DNA of 5,525 nt from positions 1 through 5,525 of the forward strand of contig CAMHGU010000154.1 of assembly GCA_946184715.1 (NCBI GenBank), in the 5' to 3' direction. Position numbers and translations under genes: made by a program. Source of the DNA: an uncultured bacterium (GTDB lineage Bacteria > Bacteroidota > Bacteroidia > Bacteroidales > Muribaculaceae). The notes beneath the pieces were generated by a model. It was given only the letters and a program-made list of their open reading frames with translations. It searched no databases and had not been told where the DNA came from. This document shows positions 5,461 to 5,525 of this stretch, one piece after another; position 1 is the stretch's first letter; the number at the start of each line of letters is the position of its first letter.

Positions 5461-5525
5461 TCACTTGGCCGGCTCTACGCCGTTGCGGTGGAGCCAGCTG
5501 CGGAAGATGTCGGCATAGACGGGGG
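5461..5525 (-). CDS. C-terminal end of an unidentified convergent gene (partial)
   Basis: On the minus strand an open frame enters from the window edge and ends in TGA at 5461-5463. It gives a C-terminus of PVYADIFRSWLHRNGVEPAK. The amphipathic helix-like YADIFRSWLHRNG, the open frame and the strong hairpin 22 nt downstream support a real gene. Twenty residues are too few to name a family, and I do not recognise it. Confidence 0.6.
   Translation of the reverse strand, partial: PVYADIFRSWLHRNGVEPAK

Overview
The window looks like a chromosomal segment from a gut Bacteroidales bacterium. The GC-rich housekeeping genes and the style of the surface protein would fit Muribaculaceae, but that family assignment is inference. 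The order-level call rests on three things: promoters matching the Bacteroidetes consensus (TTTG, about 20 nt, TAnnTTTG) with no clear Shine-Dalgarno sites, a BspA-type leucine-rich-repeat surface protein, and pyrE followed by a small START/SRPBCC-like gene.

Left half (1-2880), minus strand: a two-gene unit read leftwards from one very good promoter (2847-2878). The first gene is a 75-residue orphan protein that resembles only the N-terminal cap of the large beta-helix (pectate-lyase/tail-spike-like) proteins of Bacteroidales and their phages. The second, 29 nt later, is a secreted 792-residue BspA-like LRR protein ending in a dockerin-like domain with two complete calcium loops. Beyond its stop lie a possible weak terminator and an untranslated relic (62-100) that spells a Bacteroidales C-terminal sorting tail closed off by an in-frame stop. 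This region is AT-rich, except for the dockerin end of the LRR gene, which is as GC-rich as the housekeeping genes. The surface locus therefore looks mosaic.

Middle (2880-4700), plus strand: a divergent intergenic region leads into a compact operon. It holds pyrE (orotate phosphoribosyltransferase), an SRPBCC-like gene of unknown function 20 nt later, and a YfcE/MJ0936-type metallophosphoesterase whose ATG overlaps the previous stop by one base. A textbook promoter lies just before pyrE.

Right end (4700-5525): a monocistronic SPOR-domain lipoprotein, probably a peptidoglycan-binding envelope protein, has its own -7 box. It is followed by a short 9-bp-phased degenerate repeat and a perfect 16-bp hairpin. 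The hairpin separates it from the last codons of a convergent minus-strand gene cut by the window edge, whose product cannot be identified.

No RNA genes, CRISPR arrays, transposases or complete mobile elements were seen. The most unusual parts are the promoter-driven beta-helix-cap mini-gene, the orphan sorting-tail relic and the composition break inside the LRR gene.
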